Origin: Alphaproteobacteria bacterium
GTDB lineage: Bacteria; Pseudomonadota; Alphaproteobacteria; Micavibrionales; SZUA-601
Assembly: GCA_028290805.1 (NCBI GenBank)
Contig: JAQGJA010000120.1
Coordinates: forward strand, 1 to 13,047
Reading direction: 5' to 3'
Length of the DNA stretch: 13,047 bases
Each line of letters opens with the position of its first letter. The stretch's first letter is position 1. Positions 1-6,696 of this stretch are shown piece after piece. The translations under genes and the position numbers were made by a program. A model generated the notes under the pieces. It was not told the origin of the DNA and did not search any database. It was given only the letters and a program-made list of their open reading frames with translations.

Positions 1-396
1 TTTGACGCGATTCTGCACGGTGATATGGGGGCGGACTGGGCGGTTTTTATCCTGGGGCGTCAGAAATTCCAGCCAATGCCCGGCAAGTTCGGCGCGCAGG
101 GCCTGGGCGTCGGGGGACTCGACCGTATAAGCCACCCCGCCGCCCAGGAACATCAGCCCGTTCGTGCGCATCGGAAAAGCTTTTCTTGCAGCGGCTGTTT
201 GTTCCAGCAATGCAGAGACGGAATCGGTTTGCGCACCGGGCAGGGTGTGGAACAAGGTGATATGCGCCGGCACCTTGTTGCGGTGGGGCGGGAAAAAGCG
301 GCGCCGCATGGCGTCGAAATGCGCAAAGGCTTTTTCGTCCAATGTTAATGTCAGCAATAAGGGATAATTTTCCGTCATCAGGATGATATCGGACAT
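1..396 (-). CDS. 2'-5' RNA ligase family protein (2H phosphoesterase), 3' end cut by the window
   Basis: The minus strand is open from ATG 396 to the window edge (132 codons, no stop). It carries both signature motifs of the 2H phosphoesterase superfamily: H-I-T-L-F about 50 residues in, and a second H-I-T-V near the cut end. In this superfamily the two H-x-T/S motifs form one active site acting on 2'-5' or cyclic phosphodiester bonds of RNA or nucleotides. The N-terminus (Y-P-L-L-L-T-L-T-L-D-E) fits the first beta strand of the fold, so the protein is intact up to the edge. An in-frame ATG at 378 is an alternative start; neither has a strong ribosome binding site. The family is clear, but ThpR-type ligase and cyclic phosphodiesterase activity cannot be told apart from this fragment. 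It is divergent from the RcnB-like gene. Confidence 0.85.
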   Translation of the reverse strand, partial: MSDIILMTENYPLLLTLTLDEKAFAHFDAMRRRFFPPHRNKVPAHITLFHTLPGAQTDSVSALLEQTAAARKAFPMRTNGLMFLGGGVAYTVESPDAQALRAELAGHWLEFLTPQDKNRPVRPHITVQNRVK

Positions 397-426
397 GCGA
401 AGCCAGATTCAAGGCCGGATGGACGG

Positions 427-439
427 GGGGTTGCACCCC
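427..439. repeat. Short GC hairpin, 4-bp stem
   Basis: GGGG and CCCC flank TTGCA in the leader between the two divergent genes. It is short and may be chance, but it lies 31 bases upstream of the minus-strand start at 396 and would form in that transcript. Confidence 0.25.
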
Positions 440-458
440 ATTGCCGCGTTATCCATGC

Positions 459-498
459 AAGGCGGTGATTTCCGGCGCAACTTAAAAATCACCGCCTT
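459..498. repeat. Perfect 13-bp inverted repeat between divergent genes
   Basis: The arm at 459-471 (AAGGCGGTGATTT) is the exact reverse complement of 486-498, with a 14-base loop. It lies 32 bases before the RcnB-like start codon and inside the intergenic region of two divergent genes. No run of T follows on either strand, so it does not look like an intrinsic terminator. It could be a 5'-UTR RNA structure or a protein-binding site; the sequence does not decide. Confidence 0.6.
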
Positions 499-530
499 CC
501 TTTTGAACCGTCCCATACAGGAGCCCCCAG

Positions 531-1016
531 ATGTCCACCAAGTCTTTTTCCCTGTTTCTGTCCGCCTGCGCCCTTAGCGCTGCCTTGCTGACGTCCAACG
601 CGGCCCAGGCCGGGGATGGCCGTGACACTGGGCGCGGCGATCATGGCCATTATGAAGGGCGCGGCGATAACGGCCATGGCAATTGGGATCGTCGCAATTG
701 GGATCGCGGCAATGGCTGGAATGGCAATCGCGGCTACAGCAATGGCCGCACAACATTCTATGTGAACCGTCCGCGCGTGGTAACCCGCTATGTTCAGACG
801 CGCCCTACCTTTTACAACGAAACGGTTTATTATTCCCAGCCGCGCTATTTCGTAGGCCAGCGCCTTGACCGTTACCAGCCCGTGCCCCGCCCGGTCCTGG
901 TCCAGCTCGAGCCTGCGCCTTACGGCTATTATTACAGCATGGAGAATGACAACGTATTCCTGGTTTCCCAGCGCGATAATGTGATCGTGCAGATCCTGGA
1001 TTTATTGTTGCGGTAA
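531..1016 (+). CDS. Exported RcnB-like (RcnB/DUF1236-type) protein with Gly/Asn/His/Arg-rich linker
   Basis: This 161-residue protein starts with a classic signal peptide: Lys4, a hydrophobic stretch of Ser/Ala/Leu, and cleavage probably after A-Q-A at residue 27. Residues 28-72 are low complexity, rich in Gly, Asn, His, Asp, Arg and Trp, with internal repeats G-R-G-D-x-G-H and N-W-D-R. The last 50 residues contain P-x-P-Y-G-Y-Y-Y, then D-N-V-F-L-V, then N-V-I-V-Q-I-L-D-L-L. That pattern matches the C-terminal domain of RcnB/DUF1236 periplasmic proteins, where a conserved P-x-G-Y segment is followed by a strand and an I-V-x-V-L end. E. coli RcnB takes part in nickel/cobalt homeostasis; that role is not shown here, and no metal transporter gene is adjacent. 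The start has a good site, AGGAG seven bases before ATG. It converges with the synthase gene, only three bases separating the stops. Confidence 0.7.
   Translation: MSTKSFSLFLSACALSAALLTSNAAQAGDGRDTGRGDHGHYEGRGDNGHGNWDRRNWDRGNGWNGNRGYSNGRTTFYVNRPRVVTRYVQTRPTFYNETVYYSQPRYFVGQRLDRYQPVPRPVLVQLEPAPYGYYYSMENDNVFLVSQRDNVIVQILDLLLR
630..706 (+). repeat. Short in-gene tandem duplications in the exported protein
   Basis: Two degenerate copies begin at 630 and 657 (27-base period, encoding G-R-G-D-x-G-H plus two residues). GCAATTGGGATCG occurs at 679-691 and 694-706 (15-base period, encoding N-W-D-R-x). The low-complexity linker therefore seems to have grown by in-frame duplication. Confidence 0.6.
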
Positions 1017-1019
1017 CGC

Positions 1020-2546
1020 CTAAATTAAATTCAGCATTTTCTGCGTAGCCTTGATGGCGGCGACGGTCTGGTCGCTGTCAAGGCCGCGTGTCTTGAATTG
1101 TTTTTCGTGATGCATCCAGGTAATGATTGTTTCGCACAAAGCATCCGATTTCCCGCCCGGCGGAATGCGCACCAGGTAACCGGTCAATTGCGGCAGGACC
1201 AGATTCTTTTTATCATAGATGATTTTCAGCGCATTCATGAACGCATCATATTGCCCGTCGCCCTGGGCGTGTTCTTCCAGGCTTTCTCCCTCGATGCTGA
1301 TTTTCAGCGTAACGGACGGGCGCAAATCCTTTGAATGGGTCAGCACGTAATTATCGATGCGGATTTTATCCGGCGCCAGTTCATTGTCCAATATATCGGA
1401 AATGATATAAGGCAGGTCGGCCTGGGTGACGAATTCCTTGCGGTCGCCCAGTTCGATCACGCGTTGCGTCACTTTTTTCAGGTCGCTATCGGATAATTCA
1501 ATGCCAAGCGCGTGCAGGTTATTCTCGATATTCGCCTTGCCGCTGGTTTTGCCCAAGGCATATTGCCGGGTGCGACCGAAACGTTCGGGCATGAGATCGT
1601 TGAAATAAAGATTGTTCTTTTTATCGCCATCGGCATGGATGCCGGCGGTCTGGGTAAAGACGTTTTCACCGACGATGGGCTGGTTGTCTGAAATGCGGAA
1701 ACCGGAAAAACTTTCGATCAATTTGCTGGCCGAATATAACGTTTCTTCTGCAATAGCCGTTGTCACCTCCGCTACATGGTCGTGCAATACGGCAATCACG
1801 CTGGCCAAGGGCGCGTTGCCTGCGCGCTCGCCCATGCCGTTCACTGTCAGATGCAAGCCATGTACCCCTGCGCGCACGGCTTGCAATACATTGGCAGTGG
1901 CCAGGTCGTAATCGTTATGCGCATGAAAATCGAAATGGGTATTGGGATATCGCACCAATATTTCGCCGATGAAGGCATAAGTTTCATGCGGCAATAACAC
2001 GCCTAAAGTATCGGGCAGCATGATCCGTTTTATTTCCTGGCCTTGCAGGAAATCTAAATATCGGAACACGTAATCGCGCGAATGGCGCATCCCGTTGCTC
2101 CAGTCCTCCAGATAAATATTGCAGGCAATATTATTGGCGCGCGCCAAGGCAATCGTTGCGGCAATATCGGCAAAATGCGCCTCGGGCGTTTTTTTGAGCT
2201 GGTGCGTCAGATGGTTCAGTGAGCCTTTGGTCAGCAAATTTAAAACCTTTGCGCCCGTTTTTTTCATCCATGCAATCGACACATCGCCGTCCAGAAATCC
2301 CAATACTTCCACCCGGCTCAGGCAATCATGCGCCGCGGCCCAGTCGGTGATTTTTTTCACGGCGCGAAACTCGCCCTCGGACACCCGCGCCGAGGCGATT
2401 TCAATCCGGTCGATCTTCACTTCGGTCAACAGGAATTGCGCAATGGCCAGTTTTTCCGCAGCAGAAAACGCCACCCCGCTGGTCTGCTCGCCATCGCGCA
2501 GCGTGGTGTCCATGATTTCAATGGGGCGTTTGGGTAAGGAAGTCAT
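1020..2546 (-). CDS. 2-isopropylmalate synthase / citramalate synthase family protein (LeuA-like)
   Basis: This 508-residue protein is a DRE-TIM family acyl-CoA/2-oxoacid condensing enzyme. Visible motifs are D-T-T-L-R-D-G-E-Q at 13-21 (metal-binding Asp and catalytic Arg), the H-A-H-N metal site at 208-211, and G-M-G-E-R-A-G-N-A at 237-245. A C-terminal LeuA allosteric domain spans about 375-508, including a Gln-G-D-G-Q-Y-D-A-F segment and a G-L-D-S-D-Q-T end. Family members join acetyl-CoA to 2-oxoisovalerate (leucine) or pyruvate (isoleucine); the sequence alone does not fix the substrate. From memory, the wording throughout resembles the roughly 500-residue form common in Bacteroidota more than the usual proteobacterial LeuA. 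The ATG at 2546 has no clear ribosome binding site, but the reading frame begins there just before the first strand. No other amino-acid biosynthesis gene is adjacent. Confidence 0.9.
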   Translation of the reverse strand: MTSLPKRPIEIMDTTLRDGEQTSGVAFSAAEKLAIAQFLLTEVKIDRIEIASARVSEGEFRAVKKITDWAAAHDCLSRVEVLGFLDGDVSIAWMKKTGAKVLNLLTKGSLNHLTHQLKKTPEAHFADIAATIALARANNIACNIYLEDWSNGMRHSRDYVFRYLDFLQGQEIKRIMLPDTLGVLLPHETYAFIGEILVRYPNTHFDFHAHNDYDLATANVLQAVRAGVHGLHLTVNGMGERAGNAPLASVIAVLHDHVAEVTTAIAEETLYSASKLIESFSGFRISDNQPIVGENVFTQTAGIHADGDKKNNLYFNDLMPERFGRTRQYALGKTSGKANIENNLHALGIELSDSDLKKVTQRVIELGDRKEFVTQADLPYIISDILDNELAPDKIRIDNYVLTHSKDLRPSVTLKISIEGESLEEHAQGDGQYDAFMNALKIIYDKKNLVLPQLTGYLVRIPPGGKSDALCETIITWMHHEKQFKTRGLDSDQTVAAIKATQKMLNLI

Positions 2547-2620
2547 TTTGGCATTAAACCACGAGGCTGGCCGCTTGGGAAGAAAAAGAGCGTCTTAACT
2601 TTTGCCGCCTATATGCCTGC

Positions 2621-2658
2621 AATAAAAACAGGCGGGCAATGCTATGCTGCCCGCCTGT
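2621..2658 (-). terminator. Intrinsic terminator of the 24-codon peptide unit
   Basis: An 11-bp perfect stem (2628-2638 with 2648-2658, ACAGGCGGGCA and its complement, 9-base loop) is followed on the minus strand by TTTTTATT. It begins 33 bases after the stop codon of the small membrane peptide and separates that unit from the LeuA-like gene. Confidence 0.85.
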
Positions 2659-2691
2659 CGAACTCATGGCGCTTCACGCCCGGTTTTCATG

Positions 2692-2766
2692 TTAGCTAAT
2701 GACTTTCAGCAGTGTAAACAGCGCCAAAATCAACGCTATTAACGCAAGGTAATATTGCATGGGCAT
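2692..2766 (-). CDS. 24-residue single-pass membrane peptide, unrecognised
   Basis: The peptide starts M-P-M-Q-Y-Y, runs through one unbroken hydrophobic segment of Leu, Ala, Ile, Val and Phe (about residues 7-20), and ends K-V-I-S. It should be a small inner-membrane protein with almost no soluble part. The start at 2766 is chosen because AGGAGAGG lies just before it (AGGAG, five-base spacing). The frame is open further upstream, to an ATG at 2892, but that longer version would begin upstream of the promoter seen here. The promoter at 2822-2849 and the terminator at 2621-2658 bracket it closely, so it is a self-contained transcription unit. I do not recognise a family. Size and build fit both regulatory subunits of membrane complexes and hydrophobic type I toxin peptides; no antisense RNA gene is evident, so neither is claimed. 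Confidence 0.65.
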   Translation of the reverse strand: MPMQYYLALIALILALFTLLKVIS

Positions 2767-2821
2767 CACCTCTCCTGAAGGATGGTAATGTCTTGCGCAT
2801 ACCCGCATTTTCATCAAGTAG

Positions 2822-2849
2822 ACTATAGAAAATATTCGTATTTTAGCAA
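2822..2849 (-). promoter_or_regulatory. Sigma-70-type promoter for the 24-residue peptide
   Basis: On the minus strand TTGCTA (2844-2849) and TATAGT (2822-2827) are 16 bases apart, about 55 bases upstream of the peptide's start codon. The match to TTGACA/TATAAT is 4/6 and 5/6. The promoter starts 19 bases after the stop codon of the 93-residue gene, which could also read through. Confidence 0.5.
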
Positions 2850-2867
2850 GGCCCTGATGGAGCCTTA

Positions 2868-3149
2868 TTACAAACGAAAATAATCTTTCCAACTCGATTT
2901 ATGAGAAGGAATTGAGGTAAGATTTGTTTTATTAATGAATAATTGAGCAAAGAGATATTCATCACGGCCGTGGTCACAATTAAAGGTTTTGTGATGTTCT
3001 TCGATCATCTGCAAAAGTTTTTCAGCTTGCGGAAAATGCGCTTTGCGCACTTCGCTGGCAGATAAATCAGTACCGCTTAATTTGCCATTCACAACAAAGG
3101 CTGCCCTTATTTTTTCTTTAAGAAGTTCAGGCGTCTTCTTGTCCCTCAT
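2868..3149 (-). CDS. Hypothetical 93-residue soluble protein, second gene of an AT-rich pair
   Basis: I do not recognise this protein. It is charged and predicted soluble, with no signal peptide or membrane segment. It opens with a Lys/Glu-rich helix (M-R-D-K-K-T-P-E-L-L-K-E-K), then a likely helical region (F-P-Q-A-E-K-L-L-Q-M-I-E-E-H-H-K), and ends in a Ser/Lys/Trp-containing tail. Its ATG overlaps the stop of the gene before it by four bases (ATGA at 3146-3149), which implies translational coupling and probably a shared function. Codon use is more AT-rich than in the flanking genes. The coupled start is the only clear one. It is probably real because of the overlap, but has no assigned role. 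Confidence 0.6.
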   Translation of the reverse strand: MRDKKTPELLKEKIRAAFVVNGKLSGTDLSASEVRKAHFPQAEKLLQMIEEHHKTFNCDHGRDEYLFAQLFINKTNLTSIPSHKSSWKDYFRL

Positions 3150-3646
3150 TGAATAAGGCCCAAAACTGTTATGAATTGGATATGGGGTATAAGTAGTGCC
3201 TGTATAAGTTTCAATTGGAATTCACCAAATCCGCTTTCTTCTTTTTTATAATTATTTTTTTCAGTATACCCAATTGAAAAATTTTCATGGAAAAAAACCG
3301 TGTCATTACCTTTTATATCGCACAGATAACGATCGCCGGCTGTTTCATTATAGACCAAATTATGTTGGCCTGGATCGCCGAAATTGACTTCATGCCCAGG
3401 TTGTATCTGACGCTCGTTTTCGATGATCGCACGTTGGGCCACAAGCTCAGGCATGATTTGTTTTTGCAGGGCAGCCCAGGAATTTTTATCGGTTTTGCTG
3501 TGATAATGCTTGTCACAGGATGTGCTTTCTACCTGAGGTATCTTATAACAAATATATCCTAAGAACGCGATCAAGCTGTATCCGGCTCCTAGGACAAAAT
3601 TACTCAACTGACCATAAGTAATTCCTTTATTTGACTGAGATGGCAT
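3146..3646 (-). CDS. Hypothetical membrane-anchored protein, first gene of an AT-rich pair
   Basis: This 166-residue protein has one predicted membrane helix near the N-terminus (about residues 15-35, rich in Phe, Leu, Ala, Gly, Ile), followed by a hydrophilic domain of about 130 residues. Ser/Cys just after the helix (S-T-S-C-D) is not a convincing lipobox. The hydrophilic part contains H-E-V-N-F-G-D-P-G-Q and a second Cys in Y-L-C-D-I, so a disulfide is possible if it faces the periplasm. The last 25 residues turn hydrophobic (Leu/Ile-rich) before the stop that overlaps the next gene. The start at 3646 has AAGGA seven bases upstream. It is divergent from uvrA and has its own promoter. I do not recognise a family. 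Confidence 0.65.
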   Translation of the reverse strand: MPSQSNKGITYGQLSNFVLGAGYSLIAFLGYICYKIPQVESTSCDKHYHSKTDKNSWAALQKQIMPELVAQRAIIENERQIQPGHEVNFGDPGQHNLVYNETAGDRYLCDIKGNDTVFFHENFSIGYTEKNNYKKEESGFGEFQLKLIQALLIPHIQFITVLGLIQ

Positions 3647-3671
3647 GAGGCAGTCCTTATAAGTTTATTCA

Positions 3672-3700
3672 CATATATATGTCTTTTATGCTATTAGCAA
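3672..3700 (-). promoter_or_regulatory. Promoter of the AT-rich gene pair
   Basis: The minus strand has TTGCTA (3695-3700) and TATATG (3672-3677) with a 17-base spacer, 26 bases upstream of the start codon at 3646. The hexamer at -35 is identical to that of the 24-residue peptide's promoter. Confidence 0.45.
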
Positions 3701-3705
3701 GACTA

Positions 3706-3727
3706 TTCCTGTTAGGAACCCTTTCCT
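3706..3727. promoter_or_regulatory. Possible operator between divergent uvrA and AT-rich pair
   Basis: TTCCTGTTAGGAA (3706-3718) is a perfect 5-bp palindrome, and GGAA at 3715-3718 is followed after four bases by TTCC, giving alternating TTCC/GGAA half sites. It sits just upstream of both divergent promoters. It is not the GTTC-N7-GTTC LexA box known in Alphaproteobacteria, so the regulator is unknown. Confidence 0.25.
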
Positions 3728-3756
3728 TGCTTTTCCTGCAAAAATCTCTATATAAT
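3727..3756 (+). promoter_or_regulatory. uvrA promoter
   Basis: TATAAT (3751-3756) is a perfect -10 hexamer. TTGCTT (3727-3732) sits 18 bases upstream as a weaker -35. The start codon is 34 bases after the -10. Confidence 0.5.
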
Positions 3757-3790
3757 ACCCGACTTTTTTAAACGGGCTTAAAGGACAGGC

Positions 3791-6694
3791 ATGGCACAGG
3801 ATAAACTGATCGTACGTGGGGCGCGGGCGCATAATCTGAAGAATATTACGGTGGAATTGCCGCGAAATCAATTGGTTGTGATCACCGGGCTGTCGGGGTC
3901 GGGCAAATCTTCGCTGGCCTTCGATACGATCTATGCCGAAGGGCAGCGCCGCTATGTCGAATCTTTATCGGCCTATGCGCGGCAATTTCTGGACATGATG
4001 CAAAAGCCGGATGTGGATAGCATCGAGGGCCTGTCGCCCGCTATTTCCATCGAACAGAAAACCACCTCGAAAAACCCGCGCTCGACCGTGGGAACGGTGA
4101 CCGAGATTTACGATTACATGCGTTTATTATGGGCGCGCATCGGCGTGCCCTATTCGCCCATGACAGGATTGCCGATCCAGGCGCAGACGACCAGCCAGAT
4201 GGTCGACCGCGTGCTGGCTTTTCCCGAAGAAACAAAACTGATGATCCTGGCTCCTGTCATCCGCGGGCGCAAGGGCGAGTACCGCAAGGAAATGCTGGAA
4301 TGGCGCAAAAAAGGTTTCCAGCGCATCCGCGTCGGCGGTAAATTCCACGAACTGGACACACCACCCACCCTCGATAAACAGGTCAAGCATGATATCGAAG
4401 TGGTGATTGACCGCATCAAGGTAAGGCCGGATGCCCAGCAGCGTTTATCCGAATCCATTGAAACCGCGCTGAACCTGGCCGATGGCCTGGTGCTGATTGA
4501 AAATACGGATACGAATGAAAAGCACGTCTTTTCATCGAAATTCGCCTGTCCTGAATCCGGTTTCACGATTGAAGAGATCGAACCGCGCCTGTTTTCTTTT
4601 AACTCGCCTTTCGGCGCCTGTCCCGCTTGCGACGGTTTGGGCGTGATCGAAAAATTCATGCCCGACCTGGTCGTTCCCGATGGGCGCAAAACCTTGCGCC
4701 AGGGTGCGGTTGCGCCATGGAATGACTCGCCTTATTACAGCCAGACGTTGGATTCCCTCGCGCGGCATATGGGCATCAGCGTCAATACGCCCTGGGACGA
4801 TCTGGAAGCGGGGATCAAGAAATTACTGCTGTTCGGCACCAAGGAACCGGTCAAGATCGCTTATGCCGATGGCGTGCGCTCATACAATATCAACCGCCCG
4901 TTTGAAGGCATTATCCCCAATCTGGAGCGCCGCAACAAGGAAACGGCCAGCACGCGCGTGCGCGACGATCTGTCGCGTTATCTGTCGGAAGAACCCTGCG
5001 AAGGCTGCAAAGGTTATCGCCTGAAACCCGAAGCCTTGGCGGTAAAAATAGATGCCCAGCATATTGCCATGGTCAGCGATTTGTCGATCAAGGGCGCGGT
5101 GGAATGGTTTACCGGATTGCCGAAACGCCTCAGCAAAAAAGACAACCAGATTTCCGAGAAAATTTTAAAGGAAATTACCGAGCGTCTGTTCTTTCTGGAT
5201 AATGTCGGCTTGCCGTATTTATCTCTGTCGCGAAAATCAGGAACTTTGTCGGGCGGTGAATCGCAACGTATTCGCCTGGCCTCGCAAATAGGTTCCGGTT
5301 TGACGGGCGTGTTGTATGTGCTCGATGAACCTTCGATCGGTCTGCACCAGCGCGATAATGACCGCCTGCTGGTGACGCTGAAACGCCTTCGCGATCTGGG
5401 CAATACGGTGATCGTTGTCGAGCATGACGAAGACGCCATCCGCACCGCCGATTACCTGGTCGATATGGGACCGGGCGCGGGTATTCATGGCGGCCATGTG
5501 ATTGCCGCCGGATTGCCGGAAGAGGTTTTCGCCAATACCAAATCCATCACCGCCGATTACATGACCGGCCGCCGTTCCATCCCCGTGCCGAAAACACGGC
5601 GCGAAGGGCACAAAACCGAAGGCAAAAAAGGCACGGTAAAAGCGATTTTACTGGAAGGCGCCACGGGTAATAATTTGCAGAACGTCACGGCCAGTTTTCC
5701 ATTGGGCACGTTCACCTGTGTCACCGGCGTTTCGGGCTCGGGCAAATCTTCGCTGACCATCGATACGCTTTATGCCGCTTTGGCCAACCGCCTGAACGGC
5801 GAGCGCACGCATCCCAGCCCGTTCAAAAAAATCACGGGCCTCGAACATATCGACAAAGTCATCGATATCGACCAGTCCCCCATCGGGCGCACGCCGCGTT
5901 CGAACCCTGCAACCTATACCGGCGCGTTCACGTTTATCCGCGACTGGTTCGCTGGATTGCCGGAATCGAAAGCGCGCGGTTACCAGCCGGGACGTTTCTC
6001 CTTCAACGTCAAAGGCGGGCGCTGCGAAGCCTGCCAGGGCGATGGATTGATCAAGATCGAAATGCATTTCCTGCCCGATGTCTATGTCACCTGCGATGTC
6101 TGCAAAGGGAAACGCTATGCGCGCGAAACTTTGGAGGTCTTGTACAAAGGCAAATCCATCGCCGACATCCTGGACATGACGGTGGACGAAGCTGCCGATT
6201 TCTTCAAGGCCGTGCCGCCGATCCGCGACAAAATGGAAACCCTGAAAAAAGTCGGCCTCGGCTATATCCATGTGGGGCAACAGGCCACGACCTTATCGGG
6301 CGGTGAAGCGCAGCGGATTAAATTGTCCAAGGAACTCTCCAAACGCGCCACGGGCCGCACGGTTTATATTCTGGACGAACCGACCACCGGCCTGCACATG
6401 GAGGACACGCGCAAGTTGCTGGAGGTTTTGCACACATTGGTCGATACCGGCAACACCGTCATCGTCATCGAGCATAATCTGGAGGTCATCAAAACCGCCG
6501 ACTGGCTGGTCGATATGGGCCCCGAAGGCGGCAATGGCGGCGGCCAGGTCGTCGCCATCGGCACGCCGGAGGATGTGGTAAAGGTCAAGGCAAGCTATAC
6601 CGGCCATTACCTCAAACCGCTTTTGTCCCGCAAGGCCGTTGTGAAGGAAGAAGCGCCAGCGAATGACAGTGCGAAGAAGAAAAAGCGGGCGTGA
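3791..6694 (+). CDS. uvrA: Excinuclease ABC subunit UvrA
   Basis: UvrA recognises bulky DNA lesions and loads UvrB in nucleotide excision repair. The 967-residue protein has the full layout of two ABC ATPase modules. Walker A motifs are G-L-S-G-S-G-K-S-S at 33-41 and G-V-S-G-S-G-K-S-S at 646-654. The L-S-G-G-E signatures are at about 486 and 835, followed by Walker B segments L-D-E-P-S and L-D-E-P-T. The C-terminal zinc module has Cys745, Cys748, Cys768 and Cys771. The first zinc module has Cys253, Cys277 and Cys280, but Ser at 256 where E. coli has Cys; this is usual in Alphaproteobacteria. The Lys-rich tail (K-K-K-K-R-A) extends past the E. coli end (940 residues). AAGGA lies before the ATG. 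It leads a co-directional run of five genes. Confidence 0.98.
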   Translation: MAQDKLIVRGARAHNLKNITVELPRNQLVVITGLSGSGKSSLAFDTIYAEGQRRYVESLSAYARQFLDMMQKPDVDSIEGLSPAISIEQKTTSKNPRSTVGTVTEIYDYMRLLWARIGVPYSPMTGLPIQAQTTSQMVDRVLAFPEETKLMILAPVIRGRKGEYRKEMLEWRKKGFQRIRVGGKFHELDTPPTLDKQVKHDIEVVIDRIKVRPDAQQRLSESIETALNLADGLVLIENTDTNEKHVFSSKFACPESGFTIEEIEPRLFSFNSPFGACPACDGLGVIEKFMPDLVVPDGRKTLRQGAVAPWNDSPYYSQTLDSLARHMGISVNTPWDDLEAGIKKLLLFGTKEPVKIAYADGVRSYNINRPFEGIIPNLERRNKETASTRVRDDLSRYLSEEPCEGCKGYRLKPEALAVKIDAQHIAMVSDLSIKGAVEWFTGLPKRLSKKDNQISEKILKEITERLFFLDNVGLPYLSLSRKSGTLSGGESQRIRLASQIGSGLTGVLYVLDEPSIGLHQRDNDRLLVTLKRLRDLGNTVIVVEHDEDAIRTADYLVDMGPGAGIHGGHVIAAGLPEEVFANTKSITADYMTGRRSIPVPKTRREGHKTEGKKGTVKAILLEGATGNNLQNVTASFPLGTFTCVTGVSGSGKSSLTIDTLYAALANRLNGERTHPSPFKKITGLEHIDKVIDIDQSPIGRTPRSNPATYTGAFTFIRDWFAGLPESKARGYQPGRFSFNVKGGRCEACQGDGLIKIEMHFLPDVYVTCDVCKGKRYARETLEVLYKGKSIADILDMTVDEAADFFKAVPPIRDKMETLKKVGLGYIHVGQQATTLSGGEAQRIKLSKELSKRATGRTVYILDEPTTGLHMEDTRKLLEVLHTLVDTGNTVIVIEHNLEVIKTADWLVDMGPEGGNGGGQVVAIGTPEDVVKVKASYTGHYLKPLLSRKAVVKEEAPANDSAKKKKRA

Positions 6695-6696
6695 TC

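Noticed and set aside
47..436. Minus-strand 129-codon frame
   Set aside because: It is out of frame with the real gene at 1-396, which has both H-x-T motifs; this frame is Arg/Pro-rich with no motif.
2119..2598. Plus-strand 159-codon frame opposite the LeuA-like gene
   Set aside because: It is antisense to an intact, motif-rich gene and has no ribosome binding site or family resemblance.
2846..2866. Possible terminator after the 93-residue gene
   Set aside because: The AAGGC/GCCTT stem is only five base pairs and no T run follows, so read-through into the 24-residue peptide unit cannot be excluded.
3287..3562. Plus-strand 91-codon hydrophobic frame
   Set aside because: Antisense to the 166-residue gene, which has a better ribosome binding site, a promoter and an ATGA overlap with its partner.
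3759..3775. CCCG/CGGG hairpin in the uvrA leader
   Set aside because: Only four base pairs with a large A/T loop; expected by chance and too weak to act as a terminator.
5648..6280. Long minus-strand frame inside uvrA
   Set aside because: Mirror of a high-GC coding region; composition is typical of antisense shadows and uvrA is intact here.
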